Assembly: GCF_002079055.1 (NCBI RefSeq)
Contig: NC_047502.1
Coordinates: 558,001 to 622,000 of the forward strand
Direction: 5' to 3'
DNA: 64,000 bases
Origin: Saccharomyces paradoxus
Lineage: Eukaryota > Ascomycota > Saccharomycetes > Saccharomycetales > Saccharomycetaceae
Position numbers and translations under genes: made by a program. The notes under the pieces were generated by a model, which worked only from the letters and a program-made list of their open reading frames with translations, was not told the DNA's origin and made no database searches. Shown one piece after another: positions 31,446 to 41,922 of the stretch (the stretch's first letter is position 1; each line of letters begins with the position of its first letter).

Positions 31446-32101
31446 TTTTGTTCTAGGAAGTGAACGTATTAGAGGACGAACCTCAAGACCAAGCGTACTT
31501 TGTTCTTTTTTGTCCAGTTTCACTTTTTTTCCTAATGTCAGCAATAAAGTATAAACGCAAGAAACTTTCAGAATATTCCGTCTTCTCTTGGTCAATTTCA
31601 AACGTTAGATTATTCAGAAAGGAAGATTATATCTAGTTATTCCTAGTTTAAAAAAAGGGGCCTTAAGCTTAGGTACCCGTGCTGAAATTAATACTTCAGG
31701 ATAACCAATGGCCGTAAACGGCTGTCATTAATTCAACTTCATCCCTCAGGCAAAAATCGGTTGCCTTAGTAATAAGCCTTTCGAATTCATATCGAGGGAC
31801 GAGATATTATTGATGATCAAGCTAATCATTTAATCTTCCATAAAAGTCAAGATAAAGCACTTGTTGATATATACGTACATGTGTATCAATACGCCATACA
31901 TTGTAAATAGAATATTCAATGGATTTAACGTACGTAACGAATACATTTATATTGTAGCGCTAGTTGGTAACTTAATGATCGCCATATTTTTGTTGTATAT
32001 ATTCGTGGCATGAAAATAATGGAAAATGATGCCGGTATATATACCTATGCATTAACCTACATATAAAGAACAAACAGAGACCTATAGTAACAAGGCTCTT
32101 T
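31446..32101. other. Convergent 3' spacer between YME1 and CCL1
   Basis: This 656-bp spacer lies between converging genes. It is AT-rich and includes repeated TATATA runs near 31868-31880 and 32034-32045. No coding or RNA gene is visible. Confidence 0.55.
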
Positions 32102-33280
32102 TTATAATTTCTGCCTTTTCTCAGCAGTGGAAGTGTCTTCTCCATTCATTTTTCTTTTTAATTTCTGAATCAGGGTTGATGGATTTTGACAATAATAATT
32201 TTTTGCTGCAATTTTCTTGGCTTCTTCAGTGCCCAGGGGTTTGGATTCTTCAATAATGCTTTTACATTCGCGTATTATGCCTAGCAATTTCGAAGAATCT
32301 ATCGGATGTTTTTCGTTCTCTGTATTTTTCTCTTTGCTTTTCTCTGTTGTATTAGGATCATCTTGTGCTTCTTCTTTTCCGTTTCCTGGTACTGATTCTT
32401 GGCCATCTTCACTACCGGGAAATTTCGTTTCTAAATACCTTGTGACCAAAGCTTCATCCTCAATCAATAATGTCGCTAGCGTTATTTGAGGTGGAGTATA
32501 GAAATATACGACATCGGTTAATAATGCGGCAGTAATTCTCTTCTTACACCTATCATATATTTGACCCATGTAGTTTAAATCGACCTTACCATAAAGGACA
32601 TTCTGGATATCTAAAAAAAACCCATGAAGCGGTTTGTAAGGATGATGATTCAACAGTGAAAATTTTAACGATTCTAACAACTTAAACTCGAATTTGAGGA
32701 TACTTTCTCTAGTAGATTTAGCTTTTTGAGCAAATGAATCTACACTAATGAAATAATTTTCCGATTTACAGGCTAAAAAGATTGTTGTATGTACAATACT
32801 TTTAGGATCTATCTGCATAACAGAGTTTTCTAGAAAGAACCGTCTAAAAAAAGATATTGCGGTAGCCACTACCTCAGTTGGCAAATTTAGATGCTGGGCT
32901 ATCACTTGGACTTTTTTTGCGTAAAAATTCACCAAATCAAGCTCTTCTTCCATTGTTAAAGGTATAGCTTTTGCTTCTAGTACTTTTATTTCTTCCTCTG
33001 TTAGATCATGCGTTTCTCTAAATTTCAATAAATTTTCCTCAATGTAGGCAATCGCTCGGGCATTAGTGTCTATCCTTTTCTCCTGAAGTTGGTCTCTAGT
33101 GTACGACCACATTCTGTACTGGGAAGAGTGCCTATATAAATCATCATCAGAAATCCTCTTGTAGTTTGGTGGCTTATTACTCTCAGCAGTCGATTTCAAT
33201 TCTGTCTCTTTTCCTTTTGCTGCCATGCCCGCAGAAGTAGAATTTGATGTACTATTTTCATCTACTTGAACATCCGTCAT
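32102..33280 (-). CDS. CCL1: Cyclin subunit of TFIIK (cyclin H homologue)
   Basis: The protein has 392 residues, against about 393 in S. cerevisiae. A double cyclin fold spans about residues 75-275, beginning after RHSSQYRMWSYT and including the segment VVATAISFFRRFFLENSVM. The C-terminal third is charged and low in complexity (Glu/Lys/Asp-rich). Ccl1 pairs with the kinase Kin28 and with Tfb3 to form TFIIK, which phosphorylates the RNA polymerase II C-terminal domain at Ser5/Ser7. It is essential in S. cerevisiae. It is transcribed divergently from ATH1. Confidence 0.97.
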   Translation of the reverse strand: MTDVQVDENSTSNSTSAGMAAKGKETELKSTAESNKPPNYKRISDDDLYRHSSQYRMWSYTRDQLQEKRIDTNARAIAYIEENLLKFRETHDLTEEEIKVLEAKAIPLTMEEELDLVNFYAKKVQVIAQHLNLPTEVVATAISFFRRFFLENSVMQIDPKSIVHTTIFLACKSENYFISVDSFAQKAKSTRESILKFEFKLLESLKFSLLNHHPYKPLHGFFLDIQNVLYGKVDLNYMGQIYDRCKKRITAALLTDVVYFYTPPQITLATLLIEDEALVTRYLETKFPGSEDGQESVPGNGKEEAQDDPNTTEKSKEKNTENEKHPIDSSKLLGIIRECKSIIEESKPLGTEEAKKIAAKNYYCQNPSTLIQKLKRKMNGEDTSTAEKRQKL

Positions 33281-34094
33281 TCTGTTGAGATATCATGCGC
33301 AGCACAGGACGCTCTTTTCTTGAACTCAAGACACGTTCATTCGTTTGTTTGACATCTGTCTTCATATAAAACACTGTTCTTTATATTCCAAATTTTTACC
33401 CGCACCGTGTGCGGCTTATCCGGTGAAGGGGTATTACTAAAAATGAGAGGCCCCTTCTTCTCCGGATGACAAACAGTTCATGCTGTCAAAGTTTGTACCA
33501 GGTTATTTCATTCTTCAAGCCGGAAATAACTGCTTTATCTCACGTTGCCTCTTGTAGTCGCATCTCAACTTGAACGTTTGTTATTTTCGCTTCACTGAGA
33601 ACAAGTGCATTCGCAATATCCACTAGCCTATTCAGATATCCCTTATCATTCTTTTCATTAAGGGCAAATATTTCGGAAAAAGAAAGGAACATTCATCTTG
33701 ATTCCAGCCGTAAAGCCATTTCACTCACTTTAAGTAAGCGGAAATTTGAACAAACACCAACGACTAATTCGAGTCAGCAAGGCGGTAAAAACATCTATTT
33801 TCTGCCCCTCAAAACAATTATTTCCTTTTCGGTACAGTCTTACGTTCAAGCTTTACGTACCACAACAAATCAGCAGCTGCAGGTTTTATATTTGAAAAGA
33901 GAAGCCTTGTCGTTATTGAACAATAATAACAAAATTTCTCCACTTTTCATCGTATTACCACTCCCTTTTTTTTAAGTAAAAAAAAAAAAGATTTACACTG
34001 CTCCTTAAAAAAAGGATCCATCAGTCCTTTATGAGAGTCAGCTAGTGTCACCTAATATTGCATCAGCTTCTACCAAATCTTCCTCATTCCAATA
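33281..34094. promoter_or_regulatory. Divergent promoter region of CCL1 and ATH1 with STRE motifs
   Basis: The 814-bp spacer contains three stress-response elements: AGGGG at 33427-33431, CCCCT at 33451-33455 and CCCCT at 33805-33809. The last lies about 290 bp upstream of the ATH1 ATG. STREs are Msn2/Msn4 sites, and ATH1 belongs to stress and carbon-source metabolism, so these probably act on ATH1. The five-base core is short and chance matches are common. Confidence 0.5.
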
Positions 34095-37000
34095 ATGAAA
34101 AGAATAAGATCGCTTTGGTTTAATACGGAGGCTTCTTATTCGAACCTTAACGATTCTCCTAGCTTGAGGAATAAAAATAGTTCTGATAATAACTCTCGCT
34201 TCAAAAATTATCACTCTTTCACAAAGTTTGACTTGATCAACTCTATATTACTATTGATGATGCTATTTTTATTAGCTATCTTCGTTATTGCATTATATTT
34301 TACAAGGAACTCCAGGCTCACGCACTCGCATGCCTCGAGGGCTGTACTGTTCAATCCTTTGGGTGTGATATTACCGTCACTGGGAAATCATACGTTAAAC
34401 TACGATCCAGAAGCAAGGGAGTCCTCTAAGAAACTTTATGAACTTCTTTCTGATTTCAACACGGCTTACTATGATGACGAAAACATGATTTTGGGAAGTA
34501 ATTTATTCTCAAAAAATACATACTCGAGGCAACCATATGTTGCTAACGGTTATATCGGTAGTCGTATTCCCAATACTGGGTTCGGGTATGCGTTAGACAC
34601 CCTGAATTTTTATACAGACGCGCCAGGCGCTTTAAATAACGGTTGGCCCTTAAGGAATCATAGATTTGCTGGTGCATTTGTATCAGACTTTTACTGTTTA
34701 CAACCAAAACTAAATTCAACAAACTTCCCTGAATTGGATGATGTAGGGTACTCCACTGTCATTTCATCCATTCCACAATGGACTAATTTACAGTTCTCAT
34801 TAGTAAATGATTCCAAGTGGTTCAACCCGCAAAACGTTACCTTGGATGATGTAACTAACTATAGCCAAAACTTATCAATGAAGGATGGCATTGTAACTAC
34901 TGAGTTAGATTGGCTAGATAGTCAAATACATGTCAAAAGTGAGGTTTGGGCACATAGACATATTCATCCACTGGGTGTTGTTTCTTTGGAAGTTTCTCTG
35001 AATACAGATCATTTACCATCGGATTTTGATTCATTAGATGTCAATATATGGGATATACTTGATTTCAACACATCACATAGGACTGTTTTGCATAGCACCG
35101 GGACAGACGAAAAAAATAATGCAGTCTTCATGATCGTTCAGCCAGATAATGTCCCGTCCTCTAACTGTGCTATTTACTCAACGTGCACTGTAAAGTATGA
35201 AAATTCCACCAATTCAATAAATTCTGGTGAATCCTTTGAAGATAAAGATATTTCATCTAACATTTATAATATCATCCTAACAGAGGATCAGCCCAAGATA
35301 ATTGTCCATAAGTATGTTGGTATTATGTCTACTGAATTTAACAGGAACAAGGAGCAGCAAGACAATACTAATATAGATTTGGCCAAAATGATAGCTTTAA
35401 ACAGTAAAGGTAATTACGAGCAGCTTTTATCAAGTCACAAGCGTGCGTGGTATGACCTTTACAATGACGCCTTCATTGAAATTCCTTCTGACAGTCTTTT
35501 AGAAATGACCGCAAGGTCGTCCTTGTTCCATTTGCTAGCAAATACTAGAGACTACAATGTCTCAAGCGATAGGGGCCTGCCCGTGGGAGTTTCTGGTTTA
35601 TCATCAGATTCTTACGGTGGTATGGTGTTCTGGGATGCAGATATATGGATGGAACCTGCCCTACTGCCTTTCTTCCCCAACGTGGCTCAAAATATGAATA
35701 ATTACAGAAATGCCACGCATGCCCAGGCAAAGTTAAATGCAGAGAGATATGGATATCCCGGAGCAATATATCCCTGGACATCTGGCAAATACGCTAATTG
35801 CACTTCTACGGGGCCATGTGTCGACTACGAATATCATATCAACGTCGATGTCGCTATGGCCTCCTTTTCAATATACTTGAACGGTCATGAGGGGATTGAT
35901 GACGAGTATCTGAGATATACTACATGGCCAATTATCAAAAACGCAGCTCAATTTTTTACTGCTTATGTTAAGTACAATTCTTCCCTAGGATTGTATGAAA
36001 CATACAATTTAACAGACCCTGACGAGTTTGCAAATCACATCAATAATGGAGCCTTCACGAACGCTGGTATCAAAACGCTTTTAAAGTGGGCAACAGACAT
36101 TGGCAATCATCTCGGCGAGGTCGTTGACCCTAAATGGAGTGAAATCTCTAAAGATATTTATATCCCTAGATCTTCATCTAATATTACTTTGGAATACTCT
36201 GGTATGAACAGCTCAGTGGAAATTAAACAGGCAGATGTGACTTTAATGGTTTACCCACTTGGGTATATCAATGACGAATCCATTTTGAACAATGCGATTA
36301 AAGATCTTTATTATTATTCGGAAAGACAATCTGCCTCTGGACCTGCAATGACATATCCAGTTTTTGTTGCCGCCGCTGCCGGTCTACTGAATCACGGCTC
36401 TTCTTCTCAAAGTTACTTATATAAATCGGTTCTTCCATACCTACGGGCTCCTTTTGCTCAATTTAGTGAACAATCAGACGACAACTTTCTCACAAATGGA
36501 TTAACCCAACCAGCATTCCCCTTTTTAACAGCTAATGGTGGATTTCTACAGAGCATCCTGTTTGGGTTAACAGGAATCCGGTATTCTTATGAGGTTGATC
36601 CGGATACTAAAAAAATTAATCGTTTGCTAAGATTTAATCCAATAGAACTGCCCTTGCTACCTGGTGGTATCGCTATTAGAAATTTTAAGTACATGAACCA
36701 GGTTCTAGATATAATAATTGATGACCATAATGGTACAATTGTTCACAAATCAGGAAATGTACCCATACATATAAAGATACCAAACAGATCTCTAATACAT
36801 GACCAGGATATCAACTTCTATAATGGTTCTGAAATGGAAAGAAATTCGAATCTAGAGCGTCGAGGAGTCGACCTTGTTGGGGATCCAATGAGGATGGATC
36901 GGTATGGTACCTATTATCTTTTGAAACCAAAGCAAGAGCTTACAGTTCAATTGTTCAAGCCTGGTTTAAACGCAGAAAATAATATAGCGGAAAATAAACA

Positions 37001-37730
37001 AATAACAAACCTGACGGCTGGTGTTCCTGGTGACGTTGCATTTTCTGCTTTAGATGGGAATAATTACACGCATTGGCAACCATTAGACAAAATTCACCGT
37101 GCGAAGCTGTTGATTGACTTAGGTGAATACAACGAGAAGGAGATTACCAAGGGAATGATTCTTTGGGGACAGAGACCCGCAAGGAACATTTCCATATCTA
37201 TTTTGCCTCATTCTGAGAAAGTTGAAAATTTATTTGCTAACGTAACAGAAATTATGCAAAATTCAGGAAATGACCAACTTCTTAATGAAACCATTGGTCA
37301 ACTTCTTGATAATGCTGGAATTCCCGTGGAGAATGTAATTGATTTTGATGGCATGAAACCAGAGGATGACGAATCTTTGGATGATGTGCAAGCTTTGTTG
37401 CACTGGAAGAAGGAAGACTTGGCTAAACTGATTGAACAAATACCTAGACTAAAATTTTTGAAAAGAAAATTTGTGAAAATCCTGGATAATATGGCAGTCA
37501 GCCCAAGCGAGCCATATTACGAAGCAAGTCGTAACCAGTCATTGATTGAGATATTGCCCAGTAATAGAACGACTTTTACTATTGATTATGGTAAATTGCA
37601 GGTGGGTGATAAAGGGAACACAGATTGGAGAAAAACAAGATACATAGTTGTGGCGGTACAAGGAGTTTATGATGATTATGATGATGACAGCAAAGGAGCT
37701 ACAATCAAGGAGATTGTTCTCAACGAATAA
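34095..37730 (+). CDS. ATH1: Acid trehalase (GH65)
   Basis: The 1211-residue protein has the same length as S. cerevisiae Ath1. A short cytosolic N-terminus precedes one hydrophobic span (about 48-70), followed by a very large extracytosolic/luminal part with many N-glycosylation sequons. The catalytic (alpha/alpha)6 region of glycoside hydrolase family 65 covers about 440-860; Glu579 in VDYEYHIN is the likely general acid by analogy with the family. It hydrolyses trehalose to two glucose units at the cell surface or in the vacuole, allowing growth on external trehalose. It is convergent with the GATA-finger gene at 38060-38494. Confidence 0.97.
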   Translation: MKRIRSLWFNTEASYSNLNDSPSLRNKNSSDNNSRFKNYHSFTKFDLINSILLLMMLFLLAIFVIALYFTRNSRLTHSHASRAVLFNPLGVILPSLGNHTLNYDPEARESSKKLYELLSDFNTAYYDDENMILGSNLFSKNTYSRQPYVANGYIGSRIPNTGFGYALDTLNFYTDAPGALNNGWPLRNHRFAGAFVSDFYCLQPKLNSTNFPELDDVGYSTVISSIPQWTNLQFSLVNDSKWFNPQNVTLDDVTNYSQNLSMKDGIVTTELDWLDSQIHVKSEVWAHRHIHPLGVVSLEVSLNTDHLPSDFDSLDVNIWDILDFNTSHRTVLHSTGTDEKNNAVFMIVQPDNVPSSNCAIYSTCTVKYENSTNSINSGESFEDKDISSNIYNIILTEDQPKIIVHKYVGIMSTEFNRNKEQQDNTNIDLAKMIALNSKGNYEQLLSSHKRAWYDLYNDAFIEIPSDSLLEMTARSSLFHLLANTRDYNVSSDRGLPVGVSGLSSDSYGGMVFWDADIWMEPALLPFFPNVAQNMNNYRNATHAQAKLNAERYGYPGAIYPWTSGKYANCTSTGPCVDYEYHINVDVAMASFSIYLNGHEGIDDEYLRYTTWPIIKNAAQFFTAYVKYNSSLGLYETYNLTDPDEFANHINNGAFTNAGIKTLLKWATDIGNHLGEVVDPKWSEISKDIYIPRSSSNITLEYSGMNSSVEIKQADVTLMVYPLGYINDESILNNAIKDLYYYSERQSASGPAMTYPVFVAAAAGLLNHGSSSQSYLYKSVLPYLRAPFAQFSEQSDDNFLTNGLTQPAFPFLTANGGFLQSILFGLTGIRYSYEVDPDTKKINRLLRFNPIELPLLPGGIAIRNFKYMNQVLDIIIDDHNGTIVHKSGNVPIHIKIPNRSLIHDQDINFYNGSEMERNSNLERRGVDLVGDPMRMDRYGTYYLLKPKQELTVQLFKPGLNAENNIAENKQITNLTAGVPGDVAFSALDGNNYTHWQPLDKIHRAKLLIDLGEYNEKEITKGMILWGQRPARNISISILPHSEKVENLFANVTEIMQNSGNDQLLNETIGQLLDNAGIPVENVIDFDGMKPEDDESLDDVQALLHWKKEDLAKLIEQIPRLKFLKRKFVKILDNMAVSPSEPYYEASRNQSLIEILPSNRTTFTIDYGKLQVGDKGNTDWRKTRYIVVAVQGVYDDYDDDSKGATIKEIVLNE

Positions 37731-38059
37731 ATGAAATACTGCATACAAGTAGTGCTTTTTTTAATATTATAGGTTTGAACAAAAGTTACCATTTTTTTTG
37801 TAGAATGTATATATTTTAAAGACACTGCATTTAAGAAATTATTTTGCTGAATAGAAATAAAAGGTAGTGGGTGGTGCTCTAAAAGTGAATGTTAACAATA
37901 CCGCTCAGAAAGTATGAAGAAAAGCGTATGCTTAAAGATAACAAATATTATCAAATGGATCAAGAGTATACATATTATTACTGCATATCAAATTATTCTG
38001 AATATCATCGCTATGTGTATAAGAACATTCTGTCTTTTTTATAAGGGCAAAAAATTTTA
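37731..38059. other. Convergent 3' spacer between ATH1 and the GATA-finger gene
   Basis: This 329-bp AT-rich spacer is consistent with 3' ends of two converging genes. Nothing else is seen. Confidence 0.55.
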
Positions 38060-38494
38060 CTATGAGCTCCTTTGCACACCGTAAAGTGACCTTGGAATTC
38101 GTCTCTTGGCTCCGGTGTTTTTGATTTCCTCCAAGTACCGTTTAGCAGCATGTTTTCCAAAGGCCAAAAACAATTTTCTATAGAAAAGTCCACATGCATT
38201 ACATAGACATGATCCGCCAGTTGGTCCCTCCCTCCACTGAGATGAGGTCTTTATTTCATTACATTGGTTACAGGTTTTCGTAATTGGTACCTTTTGTCTC
38301 CTTTTGTATGAGTCTGTTTTTAAAAAAATAGGCCCCATATTCTTACTAGTTGATCCTGAGTTCATTGGAGCTACCAATAGAGTTGTCATTGACTCTTCTT
38401 TATTCAGCAGGGATTCAACAGAAATCCTCCTAAACTGCTCGCAACTCAGATTTCTAGTGATAATGTTTACATACATATTATATTCTAAATTCAA
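38060..38494 (-). CDS. Small GATA-type zinc-finger protein (GAT3/GAT4/SRD1/ECM23-like)
   Basis: This 144-codon frame ends in a single GATA-type finger: Cys75-x2-Cys78-x19-Cys98-x2-Cys101, with the hallmark WREGP and CNACGLFYRKL segments. A basic tail (KRY...KRRIPRS) follows. An extra cysteine (Cys96) precedes the third ligand, and the loop is longer than in canonical GATA factors (17-18). Small proteins with one such C-terminal finger form a Saccharomyces family (Gat3, Gat4, Srd1, Ecm23). I know of no such gene between ATH1 and YPR027C in S. cerevisiae, so this may be a lineage-specific or differentially retained copy. Alternative starts at Met7 or Met36 would keep the finger. The frame is intact with ordinary codon use. 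The function, presumably DNA binding in the nucleus, is inferred from the finger. Confidence 0.8.
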   Translation of the reverse strand: MNLEYNMYVNIITRNLSCEQFRRISVESLLNKEESMTTLLVAPMNSGSTSKNMGPIFLKTDSYKRRQKVPITKTCNQCNEIKTSSQWREGPTGGSCLCNACGLFYRKLFLAFGKHAAKRYLEEIKNTGAKRRIPRSLYGVQRSS

Positions 38495-39511
38495 TACATT
38501 GCTGGTAAGCTGACAAGAGTAAGAAAAGTAATAGTCTGCAGGTACAGAAGTTTACTAGGCAGATACTTGAAGCTCTATATACTATTCATAGAAGGAAAAA
38601 GTACTTCGCAAAAATTGGAGAAAATGACCCATGTGTTCGTTGGGTCTATCGTTTGGTCGTTGAAAGTTTTTCTCAAGCTAGGTCTGTCTGCTGGAATGCA
38701 GTATAGGAATTGTGCGTCAAGAAGTATTTTTGACTTTAAAGCCCCCCTCCCCTACAAATTTATTACACAACACGATAATCATTCAAAAAATGGCCGTGGC
38801 TTGATTTGTTCGTTATTGTCCCCGTTTTTCTTCGCCCTTACAGACCAGAAAGGGTACAAAAGGGTCCTATGTAAATAAGATAATACCGCGGGGTAGGACC
38901 TTAAATTTTAATGTATTTTTTTACAATCCCTATCAAAATTGAACTAAAGAGCTTTTACCTTTCTCGGTAGAACAAACCCTTACAATAGAAACGCCAGAGT
39001 AATGGCTTTTTTACTCGAAAAAAGAGAAGATGTTCACTATTTACTCCCTGGTGGCATTTTATACCTGAAGGACAGTGGAAATGTGTGAAAGGTGGCTATT
39101 CTTGACTTGGTGATATTGATTGAAACTTATAATCTCGCCTGGCATTTATCGCGTCACCACCAATGAGAGACTCTCGATAACTTCCTAGAGGAGACATGCA
39201 GTATGCTAACCTTAGATTAGCTATGTTTTCTCTGCGGAGTTATATTGCACGTATTCGTTTTTAGATAGCCCAGCAATTACTTAGTTTCGTAACATAAAGT
39301 GAAAACACAGGAAATTTCATTTTGCCTGAATATCCTACCGTAGTAAAGAAAAAGAAGAACGAAAAAATGAGAACAAGAAAAAATTTTACCGATTATAAAA
39401 AGTTCAAGTACATCGTCTATCGAAGCTAAAGACTTGAATAATTAAATGGCCAGGGATGGGACAGGTGCAACTATTAACAGGGAATAAGGTACAGCAACAT
39501 TTAAAGAACCA
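38495..39511. other. Intergenic, upstream of the GATA-finger gene / YPR027C 3' region
   Basis: This 1.0-kb spacer separates two minus-strand genes. A TATATAG-like run near 38574-38582 lies about 85 bp before the GATA-gene ATG. A 103-codon plus-strand frame (38567-38878) has no recognisable protein and is probably chance. Confidence 0.5.
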
Positions 39512-40345
39512 CTAATTATCCCTATAAAATGAAACCGATATCTGGGATTTGTTTGGGCCTTTTTCTCTTCCATGGGCAGTGAAGCCAATAGCAGAACCGT
39601 CCCAATTTTCGTCGGTGATTTTTTCTGAAATTTGGTAAAGTTGAGATTTAAAATTACCTGATATTTTTCTGATATTTGATATTTTTTTAAAAACTTCATT
39701 AGCAATTCCTTGTCTGAATCCGTTTAAATTGCCCTGTATATCTGATAATTTATAATCAGTGAATTCATTTGAAGAACCTTTTGTATAACAAACCTGTTGG
39801 GCCAAACCTGGGAAAGGCAAAGCCGACTCCTCACCGAGTTTGAGAATCAAACAGTTTTGGTTTTGCCTACTTCCTGAAGTATTCATATTTACTCCCAAGT
39901 ATAGGTCGAGAGGTTCAAATGTGCTTCTGATTTTTTCGTTCACATAGTTCGAAGGTAATTCTACATATTTTGGTTTGATGAGGTCATATAACTTTTGCGG
40001 TTCATTGATACCATCATTTTCGAGTTTGTTGATAAGCTCGATGATCAATGAAAACATTAGGATTACAACACCGAGCCCACAAGAGATCATGTTGGCTGGG
40101 TTTTCACCTACGGAAAAACATGATACCATAGTTTGAATTACTTGAAGTGTCAATTTAGTGTCAGCCAATTTCTTTTCACTAACGGATGTTGTGGCAGCAG
40201 GTGCAGGTGCAGTTGAAGTAATTGTCACTGTTTCGAATACAGTATCGATGATTGTAACAGTATCTATCATGTCATCATCATGGAATGCAAAAAGAAGACC
40301 CAGAAGTGGGAGGAAAGAAGCGAGTATTCTGTAAATACCGACCAT
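39512..40345 (-). CDS. YPR027C: Protein of unknown function with two hydrophobic segments
   Basis: The 277-residue protein matches S. cerevisiae YPR027C in length and position. A hydrophobic N-terminal segment (about 7-21) looks like a signal peptide or anchor. It is followed by a Thr/Val-rich stretch ([17 protein letters not shown]) and an Ala/Pro spacer. A second hydrophobic segment lies at about 84-106. The remaining hydrophilic part ends in a segment with [16 protein letters not shown]. It appears to be a secretory or membrane protein. I do not know its function and see no catalytic motif. Similarity to subtelomeric or secreted yeast families is possible but I cannot confirm it here. Confidence 0.85.
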   Translation of the reverse strand: MVGIYRILASFLPLLGLLFAFHDDDMIDTVTIIDTVFETVTITSTAPAPAATTSVSEKKLADTKLTLQVIQTMVSCFSVGENPANMISCGLGVVILMFSLIIELINKLENDGINEPQKLYDLIKPKYVELPSNYVNEKIRSTFEPLDLYLGVNMNTSGSRQNQNCLILKLGEESALPFPGLAQQVCYTKGSSNEFTDYKLSDIQGNLNGFRQGIANEVFKKISNIRKISGNFKSQLYQISEKITDENWDGSAIGFTAHGREKGPNKSQISVSFYRDN

Positions 40346-40704
40346 TTCTTTTTACTTGGCGCTTTATACGTCTATGAATAGGCTCGTTGTGAAATGTTTT
40401 TTTTACAAATATCTGCAAATGACAGTAACGATAATACTCTTCTCTAGTTAGAAGTATTAGAAATTTAATACTTTTTTATTCTTGTAATTAACGCTTTTTC
40501 AACGTTGCTATCATCGACGGAATCCCGATCTTCTGGTACATTAAAAATCGTTTACCCCACATCTCACGTAACGCAAATTTCAATGCCACAAAAACCAATA
40601 TGCACGGCGCCTTAAAGACTTTTTAAAATTCTTGTACTTTTTTTTGTAAAATCAAAGCCCTTGAGGTTGCCATAGTAACCGCGGAAATAAAGCCATTTCA
40701 CCTT

Positions 40705-40887
40705 TTATTTTTTTGCTGAAAGTACACTCTGGAAATACTGTGTACTACCGGAGAAAATAAACCCAGTCAAATTCAAGAATATGAAGAAGCTGAATTCAGA
40801 AATAATCGAAAAAGAAGGGCATTGTGGTTTTTGTTTCTGTTGTTGTTGTACATTTCCTTGATTTCTTCTCATATTTAACTTCCTCAT
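40705..40887 (-). CDS. Possible small membrane protein (60 aa), unrecognised
   Basis: A 60-codon frame with common yeast codons encodes a basic, Gln-rich N-terminus (RRNQGNVQQQQKQK), one hydrophobic segment (about 26-46, FSIISEFSFFIFLNLTGFIF) and a short polar tail ending in Lys-Lys. This is the shape of a tail-anchored or single-pass small protein. It lies 360 bp upstream of the YPR027C start on the same strand and in no other gene. No S. cerevisiae gene at this place is known to me. Chance cannot be excluded at this length. Confidence 0.35.
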   Translation of the reverse strand: MRKLNMRRNQGNVQQQQKQKPQCPSFSIISEFSFFIFLNLTGFIFSGSTQYFQSVLSAKK

Positions 40888-41461
40888 TTGTGGTAGGCCA
40901 ACAACAGCGCCTTTTAATGTAAAAGAATACCAAGAGATTTCGAAAAATTGTTGAATCAGGTATTATCTATAGGCTTTGAACATCTAGAGTGTGTGGAACG
41001 ATTATATAGCTTCTAGGATATCCTGTCAGCTCTCTTCTATTATCTACTCGTCTTGGTAAATCTTGAGGTGAACTTAACAACTAACTCTGGTAGAGACTAT
41101 CAGTTCACAATGAAGCGGTAAATATTATATATTATTTAATGGTTATAAGGAGCCTTCCTCAAAGTGTTTAGACGATTGCATGTTCCTGATTTTCAAAAGC
41201 TTTGACCGGAATGATTTTGGCCGTGATAAAATCTCTTCCAACGCTCATATTGCTTTTCTTTTATTGACTTTTGTGTTGGACGCTTTAAGGCTAATCAACG
41301 GTGTTTAAGAAGTAAAAGGAAAAAATGAATAGCGATTCAAGACGAAAATCTACTCCCTCTTTCTATTTAAGCATACATTTTTCACTGATATTTACATATG
41401 GATATGGGCGGCGATGATCTAGAAACAACTTTTCATGGAAAGTGGTTCCAAAAAGATAAAA
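40888..41461. other. Intergenic, between the small ORF and tRNA-Phe
   Basis: This 574-bp spacer is AT-rich. It includes the region where the tRNA-Phe primary transcript would end (T-rich sequence on the minus strand just below 41462 is weak: GCATTTTATC). No other gene is seen. Confidence 0.45.
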
Positions 41462-41553
41462 TGCGAATTCTGTGGATCGAACACAGGACCTCCAGATAAC
41501 TTGACCGAAGTTTTTTCTTCAGTCTGGCGCTCTCCCAACTGAGCTAAATCCGC
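41462..41553 (-). tRNA. tF(GAA): tRNA-Phe (anticodon GAA) with a 19-nt intron
   Basis: On the minus strand a 92-nt gene starts GCGGATTTAGCTCAGTTGGG and ends in the acceptor strand AATTCGC plus discriminator A. The anticodon GAA is followed by one base and then an intron at 41498-41516 (19 nt, AAAAAACTTCGGTCAAGTT), placed as in all yeast tRNA-Phe genes. The mature tRNA is 73 nt. Box A and box B (GTTCGATCC) are intact. It corresponds by synteny to the tF(GAA) gene between YPR027C and YOP1. A sigma LTR lies immediately upstream. Confidence 0.97.
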
Positions 41554-41568
41554 ATACAATGGTGAGAT

Positions 41569-41922
41569 TGTTGTATCTCAAAATGCGATACCTCAGCATT
41601 AGTAGATTTACCAACCTAGACATAAAACATGTATGAAACACGTACGAAACAATAGTTCCAAAACAGACAAGATTGAGTATACTAGGCAACCTACTTGCCT
41701 AAGATGAACCAAACTAACCAAACGTATAAATACCTGAACAATTAGTTTAGATCCGAGATTCCGCGCTTCCACCCTTTAGTTAGATTCAGATCTTATATAG
41801 ATTATATAGGATAAGTAACATTCTGTGAATCACGTTAATAATAAGTCTGACAACAAGTTACTCTCCTAAACGACTTTAGGATTGTCAAGACATCCGGTAT
41901 TACTCGAGCCCGTAATACAACA
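41569..41922 (+). mobile_element. Solo sigma LTR (Ty3)
   Basis: The 354-bp element starts TGTTGTATCTCA and ends GTAATACAACA, the inverted terminal sequence of Ty3 sigma. Internal landmarks include AACAATTAGTTTAGATCCGA near 41730-41760, ATATAGGATAAGTAACATTC near 41805-41822 and TTACTCGAGCCCGTAATAC at the end. The sequence AGAT abuts both ends (41565-41568 and 41923-41926), a probable decayed 5-bp target duplication. The left end is 15 bp upstream of the tRNA-Phe 5' end, exactly where Ty3 integrates at pol III initiation sites. No Ty3 internal sequence is present. Confidence 0.93.

Noticed and set aside
39050-39062. GGTGGCATT near 39050, similar to a PACE box
   Set aside because: Two of the last three bases differ from GGTGGCAAA, so Rpn4 binding is unlikely.
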